From Staphylotrichum longicolle (lineage: Eukaryota > Ascomycota > Sordariomycetes > Sordariales > Chaetomiaceae), in NCBI GenBank assembly GCA_019096155.1, contig JAHCVI010000004.1, forward strand, positions 3,596,001-3,660,000: a stretch of DNA of 64,000 bases. Reading direction: 5' to 3'. The notes below the pieces were generated by a model. The model saw nothing but the letters and a program-made list of their open reading frames with translations, was not told the origin of the DNA and searched no databases. Below are positions 1 through 9,955 of this stretch, piece after piece. The position numbers and the translations under genes are program-made. Within the stretch, counting starts at the first letter, position 1, and each line of letters opens with the position of its first letter.

Positions 1-732
1 CAGCCGCTCGATGTTGGATGTTTTAGCCCGCTCAAGACGGCATACGGCAAGCAGATCGAGGGGATGATACAGGCAACTATTACCCACATCACCAAGGAGG
101 ACTTCTTCCCCGCGTTCTACGCTACTTTCCAGGCCGCCCTAACCCCGAAAATATTCAAGGAGGTTTTCGAGGTGCTAGAATTATTCCTTTTGACCCCGAG
201 AAGGTAATCTCCCAGCTCGACATCCGTCTAAAGACGCCACGCCCTCGAACTCGCGGCCCGGTAGTACGCACGCCTGGGTTTCCAAGACCCCGAACAACCC
301 AATCGAAGCCTCCTCGCAGTCCACCCTCATTAAGAATCGAATTGCTCGGCATCAAAATAGCTCTCCAACTAAGATTTTAAGGGCGGTCGATATATTTGCG
401 AAAGGGGACGTCTAGGGTCATACATCAGTTGGCATTGTTAAAGGCAGAGATCCAGAGCCTCCAAGCAGCAAATGAGGCACTTAGCAAGCGTCGGAGAGCT
501 AAGAAACAACGGCTCCGAAAAGGAGGATCGCTTTCTATACAGAACGCACAGGATTTACAGGAGAGAGAGAGACGTTGAGGTGCAGATCAAGGAGGAAACA
601 CAGGCGGGTAGTAGTCGGAAGCCAAGGGTCGAGACGCGTGCGCGGCGTTGTGGCAACTACGGCGAACCAGGCCACAATGCGCGTACATATCAGATAGTTG
701 TAGAAACGTCTGAGGAAGACGATTCCAAGTAG
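1..732 (+). pseudogene. pogo/Tc1-mariner-type DDE transposase, C-terminal relic
   Basis: Frame 1 (1-150) reads the end of a DDE catalytic region (LDVGCFSPLK, THITKEDFFPAFY). The reading then continues in another frame after the A-run near 148-151 (NIQGGFRGA, IIPFDPEKV) and breaks again before 396. From 396 it gives the usual tail of fungal pogo-like transposases (ALLKAEIQ, RRRAKKQRLRKGG). A (GA)n run at about 561-573 causes a further frame change. The last piece carries a zinc-knuckle-like CGNYGEPGHNARTYQ in which two expected Cys are Tyr. The element begins outside the window, and no terminal repeat was identified. It cannot encode a working enzyme as it stands. Family assignment rests on motif recognition. 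Confidence 0.85.
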
Positions 733-1073
733 TTTTATTTGTTTTGAGCTAGCTAAGTAGAATTAATGTGGATTTTATTGCGATGGTATAATTTCGTAGG
801 ACTTTCGCCCGTGTGGGACTTTCGCATATGGACCACGTTAGTGGTGGCTTCTTTACTTTGTAATCATAATCTACTGGCAATACCGACGTCAGTCAAGGTC
901 TATAACGTATCTGTGCGCAGGTATCAAACGTAAACTTGTCTTCATGATGACAATACCCATTTTAACCAGCAGAGTCCCCAGTCCCTTTTTTAGTTATTGT
1001 CTTCGCTGCAGGATGGCTAAACCTAACAAACGTTACACGAACAGCTAGCATGGTTTCACCTTCCTAAGCTATC
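733..1073. other. spacer without a recognised gene
   Basis: AT-richer sequence between the transposase tail and the next open frame. No coding, RNA or repeat signal was recognised. Confidence 0.5.
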
Positions 1074-1088
1074 TTGAAGCTGAGATCT

Positions 1089-1921
1089 ATGCTCACCCCC
1101 AAAAAGGACTCAATGTGGCGACACTTGCGAGTATGGTTGCGGCAGAAGAGACAGTCAGCCAAGGATCCCGAATGTGATCTCGTCGACAAAGACCCGTCCT
1201 CGCGCGACAGAGCATCCCCCAAGAGCTCCGCGTCTGACCTGACCAGCGGACCTCCGTCGTATCGTCAACAGGACTCCAAGGATGCTTCGCCACCGCCGTA
1301 TCACGACCATTTCTCTGGTACCCAACCGGTTGCAACCTGTACCTCTGCCCTTATCAGCATCGTTGCTGTCACGAGGGGATCGCCCTCCGTCACGGCTCAA
1401 GCAGTAGCCGACATCATCACGTATACCGCCAACTCGGTTGCCTCAGCACCGACCGACAAAACACAACAAACCGCGCAGCCATAGTTGCCGCCATTAGCGA
1501 CCATGCTATTAATGTAGCAGCGGATCCAGCAAACGCGTCTGCCACCATCCGCCGTTTGGGTGGACGGAATGAGGTTGGGGAGCGAGCCTCTATACCAGCC
1601 TTTCGGCGAGGCTTTCCCGAAATTCTCGGCAAAATGAACTTCGTTATCAGAAGCGTCAGAAGCGCGGAACGTTTACCACGAGAGCATGTTGCCGTCGCCA
1701 TCGCCAACGCTGTCGCCGCAGTTGCCAACGCTATTGCCAATGCACCCATAGGAACCAGAATGGCCACCGCTGCCGCGTATAAAACTTCGGCCAAGCATGC
1801 GACTGAAGTGATCTCCGAAGTCGTTCATGGGGCCAGCTGGAGTGAAATGGCTCTCAAGGATCGGGAACCTGCGGGGATGGGGGCGCCAATGTCCTGTCAC
1901 CGGCAGCTGTGGGACGTCTAA
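1089..1921 (+). pseudogene. Ala-rich hypothetical protein, reading frame broken
   Basis: An open frame from the ATG near 1089 gives a basic, Ser/Pro-rich start (MLTPKKDSMWRH, PPPYHDHF) and then Ala-rich helical sequence up to a stop at about 1482. The same style of sequence goes on in another frame from about 1470 to 1921 (AIVAAISDHAINVAAD, VAVAIANAVAAVANAI). The two halves look like one protein split by a small indel or an unrecognised intron; the obvious GT...AG choices around 1421-1484 did not restore the frame. No domain was recognised. A non-coding low-complexity origin is not excluded. Confidence 0.35.
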
Positions 1922-2252
1922 CGCCGCCGCTCTGGCTTTCTATGCGCGACGAGAGTGCACCACCAACGTAGTGCAAGTCCAAGCGGCACAAGGACTCGAT
2001 GCTGTCGGAGCTGGCGCTTCGCCTTTGCTCCGCCAGCCAGCGACTGCTGATTCACGGTTCTGAAATTCCAGTCAAAGTGGACATCTCCAAGTCGCAAAAG
2101 GAACAGCATCAGCTGAATCAATTTGTTATCTCTCTACCTCACAAGCCCGCCGTCTCCCGGGCCGTCCCCCCCGTCCGAAACTCCCCTTTTCTCTTTCTCC
2201 AAAGTCTCCTTACATGATTGCAGAGAGTACATTTACCCTCCCCAACACATGT

Positions 2253-3476
2253 TTACCAGTTGTGCCAGAGCTGGCTGTCCGTTCCCGAAATGAAGAGATC
2301 AGTTCGGCCTGGACCCCAGGACACCGCGGAAGGCTGACGGGGAGTCGACCCTCCCGTGTTCTCCCACGGAGTCCACCGGCTCCCATCCCAGCCGCGGTGC
2401 CAAACCGCGTTATCCGTGCCAATGCCATAAATATCCAACCTATCAGCCCGGTCCGAGACGGCCACAGGAGTCGACTGAAACGTGCCGCCCAAGTTCTCCC
2501 AGCCTCCCCACCGAGTGCCGTCCCACCAGCGATGGTACATGGCGTGGTCGGTGCCCAGGGCAAAGACATCGAGCCGGTTGTTGCCCCACGACACGGACAC
2601 GGGATCATACTGGAGCACGCCCCCGAGCGACTCCCAGCCGCCCCAGCGACTGCCGTCCCACCACCTGTGCCACAGAGCATGGTCGGTGCCGACGACAAAG
2701 ACATCGAGTCTGTTGTTGCCCCACGAGACGGACGAGATCTCCGAGACGATCGTGCCGCCGAGGGACTCCCAGCCGCCCCAGCGCGAACCGTCCCACCAGC
2801 GGTGCCAGAGGGCCGAGTCGGTGCCAACCATGAAGATGTCGAGGCGGTTGGCGCCCCAGGACACGGCCGACGGGGTCGATTGCATAGTGCCTCCCAGGGA
2901 CTCCCATCCTCCCCACCGAGAGCCGTCCCACCATTTGTGCCTGGGGGATGTCAGTTATCCGGCGTCTGATTGTCTAACGTCGTAGTGTACCACATACCAG
3001 AGAGCAGAGTCGCTGCCCAGCGAGAAAATGTCAATGCGGTTGGCTCCCCAGGACACAGGGGCGAGACGCTTGTGAAAGGTCCCACCGAGGGACTCCCATC
3101 CGTCCCAGCGAGAGCCGTCCCACCAGCGGTGCCTTTGTAAAAGTTGTCAGCCCGGTCGTAAACTAGAGGTCGGGGGTTGCAAGATGTTGTTTGAGAAATC
3201 AGGGGGTGGTCTCGGGCTGCTCAATACTCACCAGCAGGCAGAGTCAGTGCCCAGAGCAAAGACATCGAGGCGGTTGGCGCCCCAAGAGACGGCGGAGGGC
3301 GCAGAGGTCAGAATGCCGCCGAGAGACTCCCAACGGCCAGGTTGGGTGGCGCGGTCCTCAAGGGTAGCGCGATCCTCGAGGACGGACTTGGGAGGCGAAG
3401 TGTTGGGAGCAGGCGCCGCCGTGACAAAGGTAAAGCCATGGGCCAAAAGGCCCAGGAAAGTGGCGAGATGAACCAT
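2253..3476 (-). CDS. secreted seven-bladed DUF346/PLL-type lectin-like beta-propeller
   Basis: Model: complement(join(2253..2940, 2998..3132, 3232..3476)), 355 aa. Both introns (99 and 57 nt; donors GTGAGT and GTATGT) interrupt the same Trp codon of the repeat, so introns sit at equivalent places in neighbouring blades. Residues 1-20 form a signal peptide ending TAA-APAP. The mature part is seven ~45-residue repeats of the form RWxxWESLGG...VSWGxNRLDVF..GTDxALWHRWWDGS. The first blade lacks the opening strand, and the last ends in WHNW, which suggests closure of the ring. Photorhabdus PLL-type lectins share this repeat and bind fucosylated or O-methylated glycans. A secreted carbohydrate-binding role is inferred. 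Blades 3-5 are almost identical, suggesting recent duplication or gene conversion. Confidence 0.85.
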
Positions 3477-3563
3477 GGTGATCAGTGCTGTCTCACTACA
3501 ATCTTGGTGTGGTGGACTGAGACGAGCGAGATGTTGAGGGAAACGGCAGGCGACCTGGCTGTA

Positions 3564-3569
3564 TTTATA
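3564..3569 (-). promoter_or_regulatory. TATA box of the lectin gene
   Basis: TATAAA on the minus strand, about 90 nt upstream of the lectin ATG at 3476, inside ATATAAATAC. Position fits a fungal core promoter. Confidence 0.5.
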
Positions 3570-4111
3570 TCCATTTGAAGGTTCTGCTCTCTCTGCTTCA
3601 CAACACTTTGAATCGGAATTATTCTAGACATGCGATGTCTCAACACGCAACAGCTTGTTTCCAGTGGCGCAAACGTACCAAGGACTTCAACTCTCAGGGC
3701 GGAGTGAGGGGAGCGGAGAATACGACATGTCAAGTCTTACGGCAGCTTCTGGCACTTCTTAGTACCTCTCAACGGCCAGGAGGTTTGTATTGAGACATTT
3801 CTGGGAGAGAATAGAGTTGTGAACAGACACAATTCCCGCAAGGACAGTTTCAAGGCAAAGCCCAACCGCTATTGCACCTCTAGGCGGGTTAATACACTCC
3901 ATTATGTCTATCGTTCTATCTCCTACTAAGTCTCAAGGGAGATAAACAGTCTCGAAAAACTGCATTTTCCCTGATCTTCTGAGTCCAAGAGAGAAAGAGC
4001 TGAAGGTTCGCATTGCCCATCTCTGTCCCACGTTGTGGAGGCAGAACCAAAGACATGAATTGCCCTCTTGTTTCCTATTGGCACATCAGCAGCAATTGGG
4101 AAGGTCAAGTT

Positions 4112-4233
4112 GGTGGAGTTCTTGAACATCATGTAGTGTTCGACGCCATCGCGTAGCGCTCAACGCCATGCATAGTTCTCGAACGCCATGCTCACCTTTT
4201 TGAAGCCACTGCGTAGATCTTGAACGCCATTGT
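4112..4233 (+). repeat. degenerate tandem repeat, about six ~20-nt units
   Basis: Successive units follow the pattern GTAG-TCTTGAACGCCATGC with drift. Units start at about 4112, 4133, 4153, 4172, 4192 and 4213. Lengths vary from 19 to 21 nt, so it is not in phase as coding repeats. Confidence 0.6.
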
Positions 4234-5239
4234 CGTATATCTCCCCGCGTTAATAATTACTGTTGCACCGCCACCAACGCCGCTCATCGAGTCCCTAAGA
4301 AGAAAGAAGCGAGAAGCTCGTACAGCATCATGCGAAGGTTGGTCAGCCTTACGAGGTGGCATTTTCCCGGAGATTTCCAGCAAATAGGTAAGCGTTAAAG
4401 GAAAGATATGGCGCTATTCTAGACTATCACTGTGCATTGGATAACGTCAAAGGCAGCTCGAAAAGCGAACGCCAGGCGGAGACGAGTTGAACAAGACTCA
4501 AAAGGGACGCCATGGCGCAACGGCATGCGAGGGTGACAACAACAATAATACAAAACGGATGCGATGGGAGCTTTACGCGCTGATCCACACAACCTCACTC
4601 GTCGAGCCTTCTGGTTCCTGTGTTCCTGACCTCCCGGTCTTATGGATTGCATCTGCTTTTGGTAGAGATGCGGCAGGGAAGTACCTAGGTAGCTTTCATC
4701 ACCTTCCAATCCGGCTAACGACCTTTGCTCTCCAGGAATTGCACAGAAAAAGCCCGGTTCACTGGCCCGTCTTTTCTACTGTAGAGCTACGCAACACCTC
4801 TTGCAAGTAGCAGGCGGACAAACCAGATTTCCACCTGTGATGACGCCGAAGTCTTCGTATGGCATCTTGAAAGACTTCAAGTCTGTTTGGGACATCCTGG
4901 CACCACAGCACGGTTATGCTACGTTTCTATCTGTCTATCAAACGCAGGACTGTCAAGCCTCGTCCAGATATTTGTGGTGAGACAGGACGCGACACGAACG
5001 CAGCTTGCCTGGCGAAGACGCCACAAACATCCGCGGAGAAACGCAGAAGTTGCAATCTCTTATTCGCCGCGCCATCTCAGCCCATAACCATTTTACTCTT
5101 ACTGTGAGCTTGTTTGGCTCGTATGAGGTGAGTATCTCTGTGAAGCAGGGCTTTATACATTGGACACACCCAGGCCCAGTGTCATGATCCCTACTTGGGG
5201 ATTTTGTCCTTTACCTCCAAGCCGCCGCGTCAAGAGACT

Positions 5240-5740
5240 ACCGCTTCTTCCGTAACGAGTGAAACGATCTCTTTTAATCGCTTCAAGGGCTCGACCTACT
5301 TGTCAGCCATAGGATTTTAGTCAAGGCGACAAAGGCGGATCTCGAGAAGCTATCCGAGAGGTCCGAGGATACAGAGAAGCCAAGGGACCGGATTTGGGAG
5401 TACTGCAAGACTATCGCCAAAAGCTTCACGGAAATCACTGGAAGATGGCTCAGGAATTAGCGTCATTAATCGGTTGCTCCTTTGTACCTGGATCTCATGC
5501 GTGTCTCAGAGATCCAACCGATGCCCCAATTCAAAAGACTCCAAATGAAAGACATTCTCCAGCAAGGCAGCGAGGACGTGAATTGATGGATGTTCACAGT
5601 GGACAGAGGTAACGCCTCAAAGCAAGTAAGAGAGAGCCTTTTTGAGGAGCAACTGGAAAAGCACTCCACCAGATGAGGATTCCTCATTCGATTCACCGGA
5701 ACGCAGGAGCACCTCCACATGTATTCGCCCCTGAAAAGTA
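5240..5740 (+). pseudogene. unidentified gene relic with several stops
   Basis: One frame carries protein-like stretches broken by stops: ATKADLEKLSERSEDTEKPR and IWEYCKTIAKSFTEITGRWL, then MKDILQQGSEDVN, then ASKQVRESLFEEQLEKH. Composition (charged, amphipathic) differs from the shuffled look of the other frames. No family was recognised. It may be a decayed host gene or part of an element. Confidence 0.35.
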
Positions 5741-6219
5741 AAACAGATTCCTCGCATGCACTGCTGCCACGCTATTCTCCTTTCCAGTCTCAGCGACTTG
5801 CCGAAAACACGCCTCTCGGATGCACTGCCACCGCGACTTGATTGGGAAGCCGAATGTGAGTGCGCAGCCACTCCGCAAGGGGCCGTGGTGGCGTGCATGC
5901 TGGGAGGCTGGAAATGGCAATTCGGGGAGCTGAAAGCGGCATAGTCCACCAAGTGCGTTATTAGTGAGTTTATCATCTGTGCCATGAGGGGTTGCGCCTG
6001 TCAGTGCCCCCTCTCCGAGAGCCTCGTCCTGCTGAACCGCCCTGCCGTCCACCACCGATTTGTCATGCCTCGCCTTAGCGAGTGTCCGCCGTTTCTCAAA
6101 GTGTTCTCATTCACTTCCAGTCCTCTCTTTGACCAACCCGGAAGGACGCTTTTGCATCCTGGCCAAACCTTGACACAACAACTCGCGCCCCACATAGTGT
6201 CATAGAGCTGAGCTTCATC
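5741..6219. other. spacer upstream of the HET gene
   Basis: No supported gene. This is the promoter-side region of the HET-domain gene, and no clear TATA box was found. Confidence 0.5.
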
Positions 6220-9200
6220 ATGCCCATCAACAAACAGACCTACCGGGTGAGCCTTTGCGGCGGGCGTGGGCTCTGCAGTGGGGCACTGGGAGGAGACAGC
6301 ATCGAAGCATTGAAGGGGGCCTTCGTCGACCGCGTCGGATGGGCAACCGTCCCCGACATCCTGAGATACTTGCAGATGGGATACCGCGTCTGGGCCCCGG
6401 ACTCCCGCAGGATCCATATCCACGGAGACTACATGACATACATGTTTTTCGTGCGACCTACGCAGTGGCTTCTCTGTCTTCAGTCTCACGAGCACCCGCC
6501 GGACCTGCTCATGCAAGTATCCTTTGGGCTGTTCAAGAACGAAAGCACAGAACCCTACTCGTCGCTCATCGCAATCCCCGAGGAACTTCAACTTGGACGG
6601 CGCGTTATGCCATGGGAGCTGAAGCCGGCTCTGCGGTACCGCATGAAGAGAGAGCTGTCTGGGGCCGATGACCTCGCTGCCGAGCTCATGCGCGGGGACA
6701 GTTTTCTAGCACGATTTATGGGCAACACCGGGGGCTTGACTCGGGAGCTCACCGCCTCCATTGCTGCATCTGCGCGGGCTTATGCCAACACGACACCGGA
6801 CTATTCTCGCAAGCCTTGTCTAAACTACGCGGACCACCGGGGTACCCGTGCGGCAGACGCAATTCCGCCCACATCCAAAAGACAGGTCGAGTTGCTGCAA
6901 CGTTTAGCAAAAAGGTCCCACCCAGGACGAGAGTCCATCAGCATCGAGGACTTAGAGGAGACTCTCCTTAGTCAGCTAAGATCTGCCTTTCAACGCGAAT
7001 TCCGGGCCGAGATCTTGGGGCTTGGCTCAGACGCCGAAGGCGAGGAGCTTGGGACATCGACGCTCTCAACATCGCGGGGGCCCGACATGATCAGCGGCTC
7101 TCCATACCCAATCATAGGTGTCGACCATGAATACCTTGGCTTTTTTTACCCCGACAGCTTTGTCACTCTCCTGGTCGACGGTGTCGAGGTTCCTGAGCCC
7201 CGGGACGTACCGAACAAGGGACTGTGCGATAGCTGCCTTCAGCTGGATTACCAAGACCAGATTCAGTGGTCCAACGCCGACGTCGAGATCGATATCGGGA
7301 CAGCAAAGGAGTTGTTCGCGCGGACCGACTGCCGGTTCTGCCGTCTGCTCAGCATTGGCTGCCGGGAAGCCCTGGAGAATTCCAAGCGAGCCGAATCCAC
7401 GCCGTCCCGGGTCTGGTCGTACCAGCCTTCGTTTTCCGACCCAGAGAGCCTGCAAATCGGGCTGTTCCGGAATCCTCAGAGCATTCATAACTTCCACCTT
7501 CATCTCAAGATGGAGGCTACGCGAGGCGGTTCTCTGTGGATGGGCCCCGTGCACTCGCTGTATGACTCTTGTGCGGAACTTCGCGGCGTCACCCGGCTCG
7601 AGACCAAGACGTCGTGGGATGTTGACACAATCACGGGCCTAATCTCAGAATGCGAGTCAGAGCACGGGTCTGCATGCGAAGTTAAGTCACGGCTCACCGA
7701 TCAGCACGAGCTCCTCCTGGTGGACGTGTCGAACAAATGCCTCGTGAAGAAACGGTTCGGCCCCTCCGATCAGCCGCCCCTGCGCTACGCCGCGCTGAGT
7801 TACGTCTGGGGCCAGCAAACGCAGTTCCTGACCCTGAGGGAAAACCTGGCGGACCTTCAGAAACCCGGGGCGCTGGATCAGCAGCAGCTTCAGACCGTGG
7901 TCGTGGACAGCATGGACGTCGCGACGGCGCTGAAACTGCAGTATCTCTGGGTCGACACACTGTGCATCGTGCAGGACGACCACGACAACAAGAGGGCGCA
8001 GATCCGGCAGATGGCCGAGATCTACGGGTCGTCCTGGATCACCATTGTCGCGCTGTCCGGCGACTCCTCCAGCGCCCCGTTGCCCGGCGTGTCTACCCGG
8101 CGCCCGCAGCTCATTGAAAAGGTGGATGTGAACCCCATGACGATCCAGCTATCCGACCTGCCCACGGTGATGACGGGGCGGACATACGAGAAGCGGGCCT
8201 GGACGTACCAGGAGCGCCTGATGTCGCGCCGCTGCCTGTACTTCACCGAGAACCAGGCGTACTTTGAGTGCGCGGGCGGGAGCGTAGGCGAGCAGATCAA
8301 GTACCTCCCGAACACGATCGACCGGATCGATGTCAACGAGCTGAGAGACCTGGTCGGCACGCCGGACTCGGACGCAGCCGCTCCGCAGGCGGTGCTCGGC
8401 CTCTCGCCCGATATACGACGGCTGAGCCGCTTTTCCACCATCATGGCTCAGTATTCGTCTCGACGCCTGACAGATCCCGGCGACATTGAGAACGCCTTCG
8501 CTGGGATACGCACCGTTATTAAGCAGAGACTCGGATGGCGCCTCCTCCTGGGCATGCCGTGCGGCGTCCTCGACTGGGCGCTGCTCTGGCTCCCGTGGGG
8601 TCTCCTGGACAGACGAGTCCGCGTGGACTCCCAGACACAGGTGTCGCAGTTGGTAGCGCCGAGCTGGTCGTGGATGGCTTGGGAGGGCGAAGCCTCGTAT
8701 TCGGAGTACGTCTACCACTCCCGCCTGCTCTTCCGGCGTGTCCGGCCTTGCGTGGGGCAGTTTGTGGTGCGGGCTCAGGAGGGCGGAGACGCCATCGTGG
8801 TCCCGCGATGTCCCTCGGAGATCTGGCATCCCGAGGTGGGCGAGAGACTCGATGCGGTCTGGCGGGAAGACGATACGTACGCGCAAAAAGCATGGCAGGA
8901 CCTCGACAGGCTGGCCGAGATCGACACGGCGAGCTCGCCGGTGCTCGAATTCGAGGGCGAGACGGCGCCGTTCGCCTCTTTGGAACGGCGCGCCATCACA
9001 TGGGCATGCACGGGAGAGAGTTACGGCACGTTGCTTGGTGGCGATTTCCGCCACGGGTATGCAGGGAAGATCAACGGCTATGTGTCAAGCGCCAGGGATC
9101 CAGATGCCTTTGAGCTGGTGAGAATGGCAACGGTGGATATGTACCGCGGGGCAGTGGGAATGGCAGGGACGGAAGAGAGGAACTGGCAGGTTGAGGATAC

Positions 9201-9324
9201 CACGGTTGTCATGTTGTTGGAATGGAAACAGAGTCTCGCACAGCGCATTGCCATAGGCTTCTTGCGGAGTGTCGAGGACTGGGAGAAGCTGCCGCGCAGC
9301 AGGAAGGCAATCCGGCTAGGCTAG
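6220..9324 (+). CDS. HET-domain (heterokaryon incompatibility) protein, 1034 aa
   Basis: A single uninterrupted frame from ATG 6220. The HET domain spans about residues 520-670, with the family blocks LRYAALSYVWG (about 521), YLWVDTLCIVQDD (about 573), MAEIYGSSWITIVALSG (about 597) and RAWTYQERLMSRRCLYF (about 656). Two CxxC pairs precede it (CDSC about 335, CRFC about 371), as is common in fungal HET proteins. Residues 1-320 match no domain I recognise (GWATVPDILRYLQMGYRVW). HET domains act in cell-death reactions during allorecognition between hyphae; that role is inferred here. At 1034 aa it is longer than the usual 600-800. The in-frame stretch near GTGAGC after 6245 could be a missed first intron, so the first ~10 residues are uncertain. 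Confidence 0.9.
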   Translation: MPINKQTYRVSLCGGRGLCSGALGGDSIEALKGAFVDRVGWATVPDILRYLQMGYRVWAPDSRRIHIHGDYMTYMFFVRPTQWLLCLQSHEHPPDLLMQVSFGLFKNESTEPYSSLIAIPEELQLGRRVMPWELKPALRYRMKRELSGADDLAAELMRGDSFLARFMGNTGGLTRELTASIAASARAYANTTPDYSRKPCLNYADHRGTRAADAIPPTSKRQVELLQRLAKRSHPGRESISIEDLEETLLSQLRSAFQREFRAEILGLGSDAEGEELGTSTLSTSRGPDMISGSPYPIIGVDHEYLGFFYPDSFVTLLVDGVEVPEPRDVPNKGLCDSCLQLDYQDQIQWSNADVEIDIGTAKELFARTDCRFCRLLSIGCREALENSKRAESTPSRVWSYQPSFSDPESLQIGLFRNPQSIHNFHLHLKMEATRGGSLWMGPVHSLYDSCAELRGVTRLETKTSWDVDTITGLISECESEHGSACEVKSRLTDQHELLLVDVSNKCLVKKRFGPSDQPPLRYAALSYVWGQQTQFLTLRENLADLQKPGALDQQQLQTVVVDSMDVATALKLQYLWVDTLCIVQDDHDNKRAQIRQMAEIYGSSWITIVALSGDSSSAPLPGVSTRRPQLIEKVDVNPMTIQLSDLPTVMTGRTYEKRAWTYQERLMSRRCLYFTENQAYFECAGGSVGEQIKYLPNTIDRIDVNELRDLVGTPDSDAAAPQAVLGLSPDIRRLSRFSTIMAQYSSRRLTDPGDIENAFAGIRTVIKQRLGWRLLLGMPCGVLDWALLWLPWGLLDRRVRVDSQTQVSQLVAPSWSWMAWEGEASYSEYVYHSRLLFRRVRPCVGQFVVRAQEGGDAIVVPRCPSEIWHPEVGERLDAVWREDDTYAQKAWQDLDRLAEIDTASSPVLEFEGETAPFASLERRAITWACTGESYGTLLGGDFRHGYAGKINGYVSSARDPDAFELVRMATVDMYRGAVGMAGTEERNWQVEDTTVVMLLEWKQSLAQRIAIGFLRSVEDWEKLPRSRKAIRLG

Positions 9325-9955
9325 AGAGCTAGATAGGTATCTTAGAGGCCGGTGCAGCATGGCAACTGCTGGCGAAGGGCAGTAATGAAGCACTGCCCCC
9401 TCATTTGCGAGACGGAACGGCGCAAAGTCGTTCAATGGTACTCGTGAGCACAGCGCACCAGCGGCATATCAGGATCACCAGCGACACTACTGACCGACGC
9501 CCTCAACTTGAATTGACGAAATTCAGCGACTGATGATGACGAGCTCTGGGCTCGCTTTTCCCTCTGGTCTGTAGGATTGATCGAGGACTACATCATGGCC
9601 CAACATCAAGAAGGGGGAGGGGGGGCAAACGCCGAGACAATGCCGGCCTGCCGGACAACGTGTTGCAGCAGCTGGCGCAGGAATGGCGACATCGACCAGT
9701 GACTAAAACCACCAACATAAGCGTCCAAAAACTGGTCAGCGACCTTGCACAACAGGATGGCGTCAGGAACACATGCAGCGGAGAGCACCGGTCATGTCGC
9801 ATCGCATCTCACGCCCTTCCCAAACATAGAGCCCTTGCCCGAAAGAGCCACATGTATAAGTTCAGCGGTCCTCATAAGAAAAAAAACATCTAATCAAATC
9901 CGTTCAGTTGAAAGATCCCAGCCAACACTTCTTTGGGGACCTTCCCTTACACATC
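9325..9955. other. spacer between HET and TauD-like genes
   Basis: No supported gene. It contains a G-run near 9614-9625 and purine-rich sequence; otherwise nothing notable. Confidence 0.5.

Larger units (their letters stand above)
3477..5239. other. long intergenic region
   Basis: Only short unsupported open frames were seen. It holds the degenerate tandem repeat at 4112-4233 and a perfect TACCTAGGTA palindrome at 4682-4691. Confidence 0.5.

Noticed and set aside
2210..2985. Long open frames on both strands over the lectin gene
   Set aside because: They are shadows of the repetitive, GC-rich propeller repeats; only the minus frame carries the DUF346 motif.
8149..9054. 301-codon minus-strand frame antisense to the HET gene
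   Set aside because: A GC-driven shadow of the HET coding frame, with Arg/His-rich composition.
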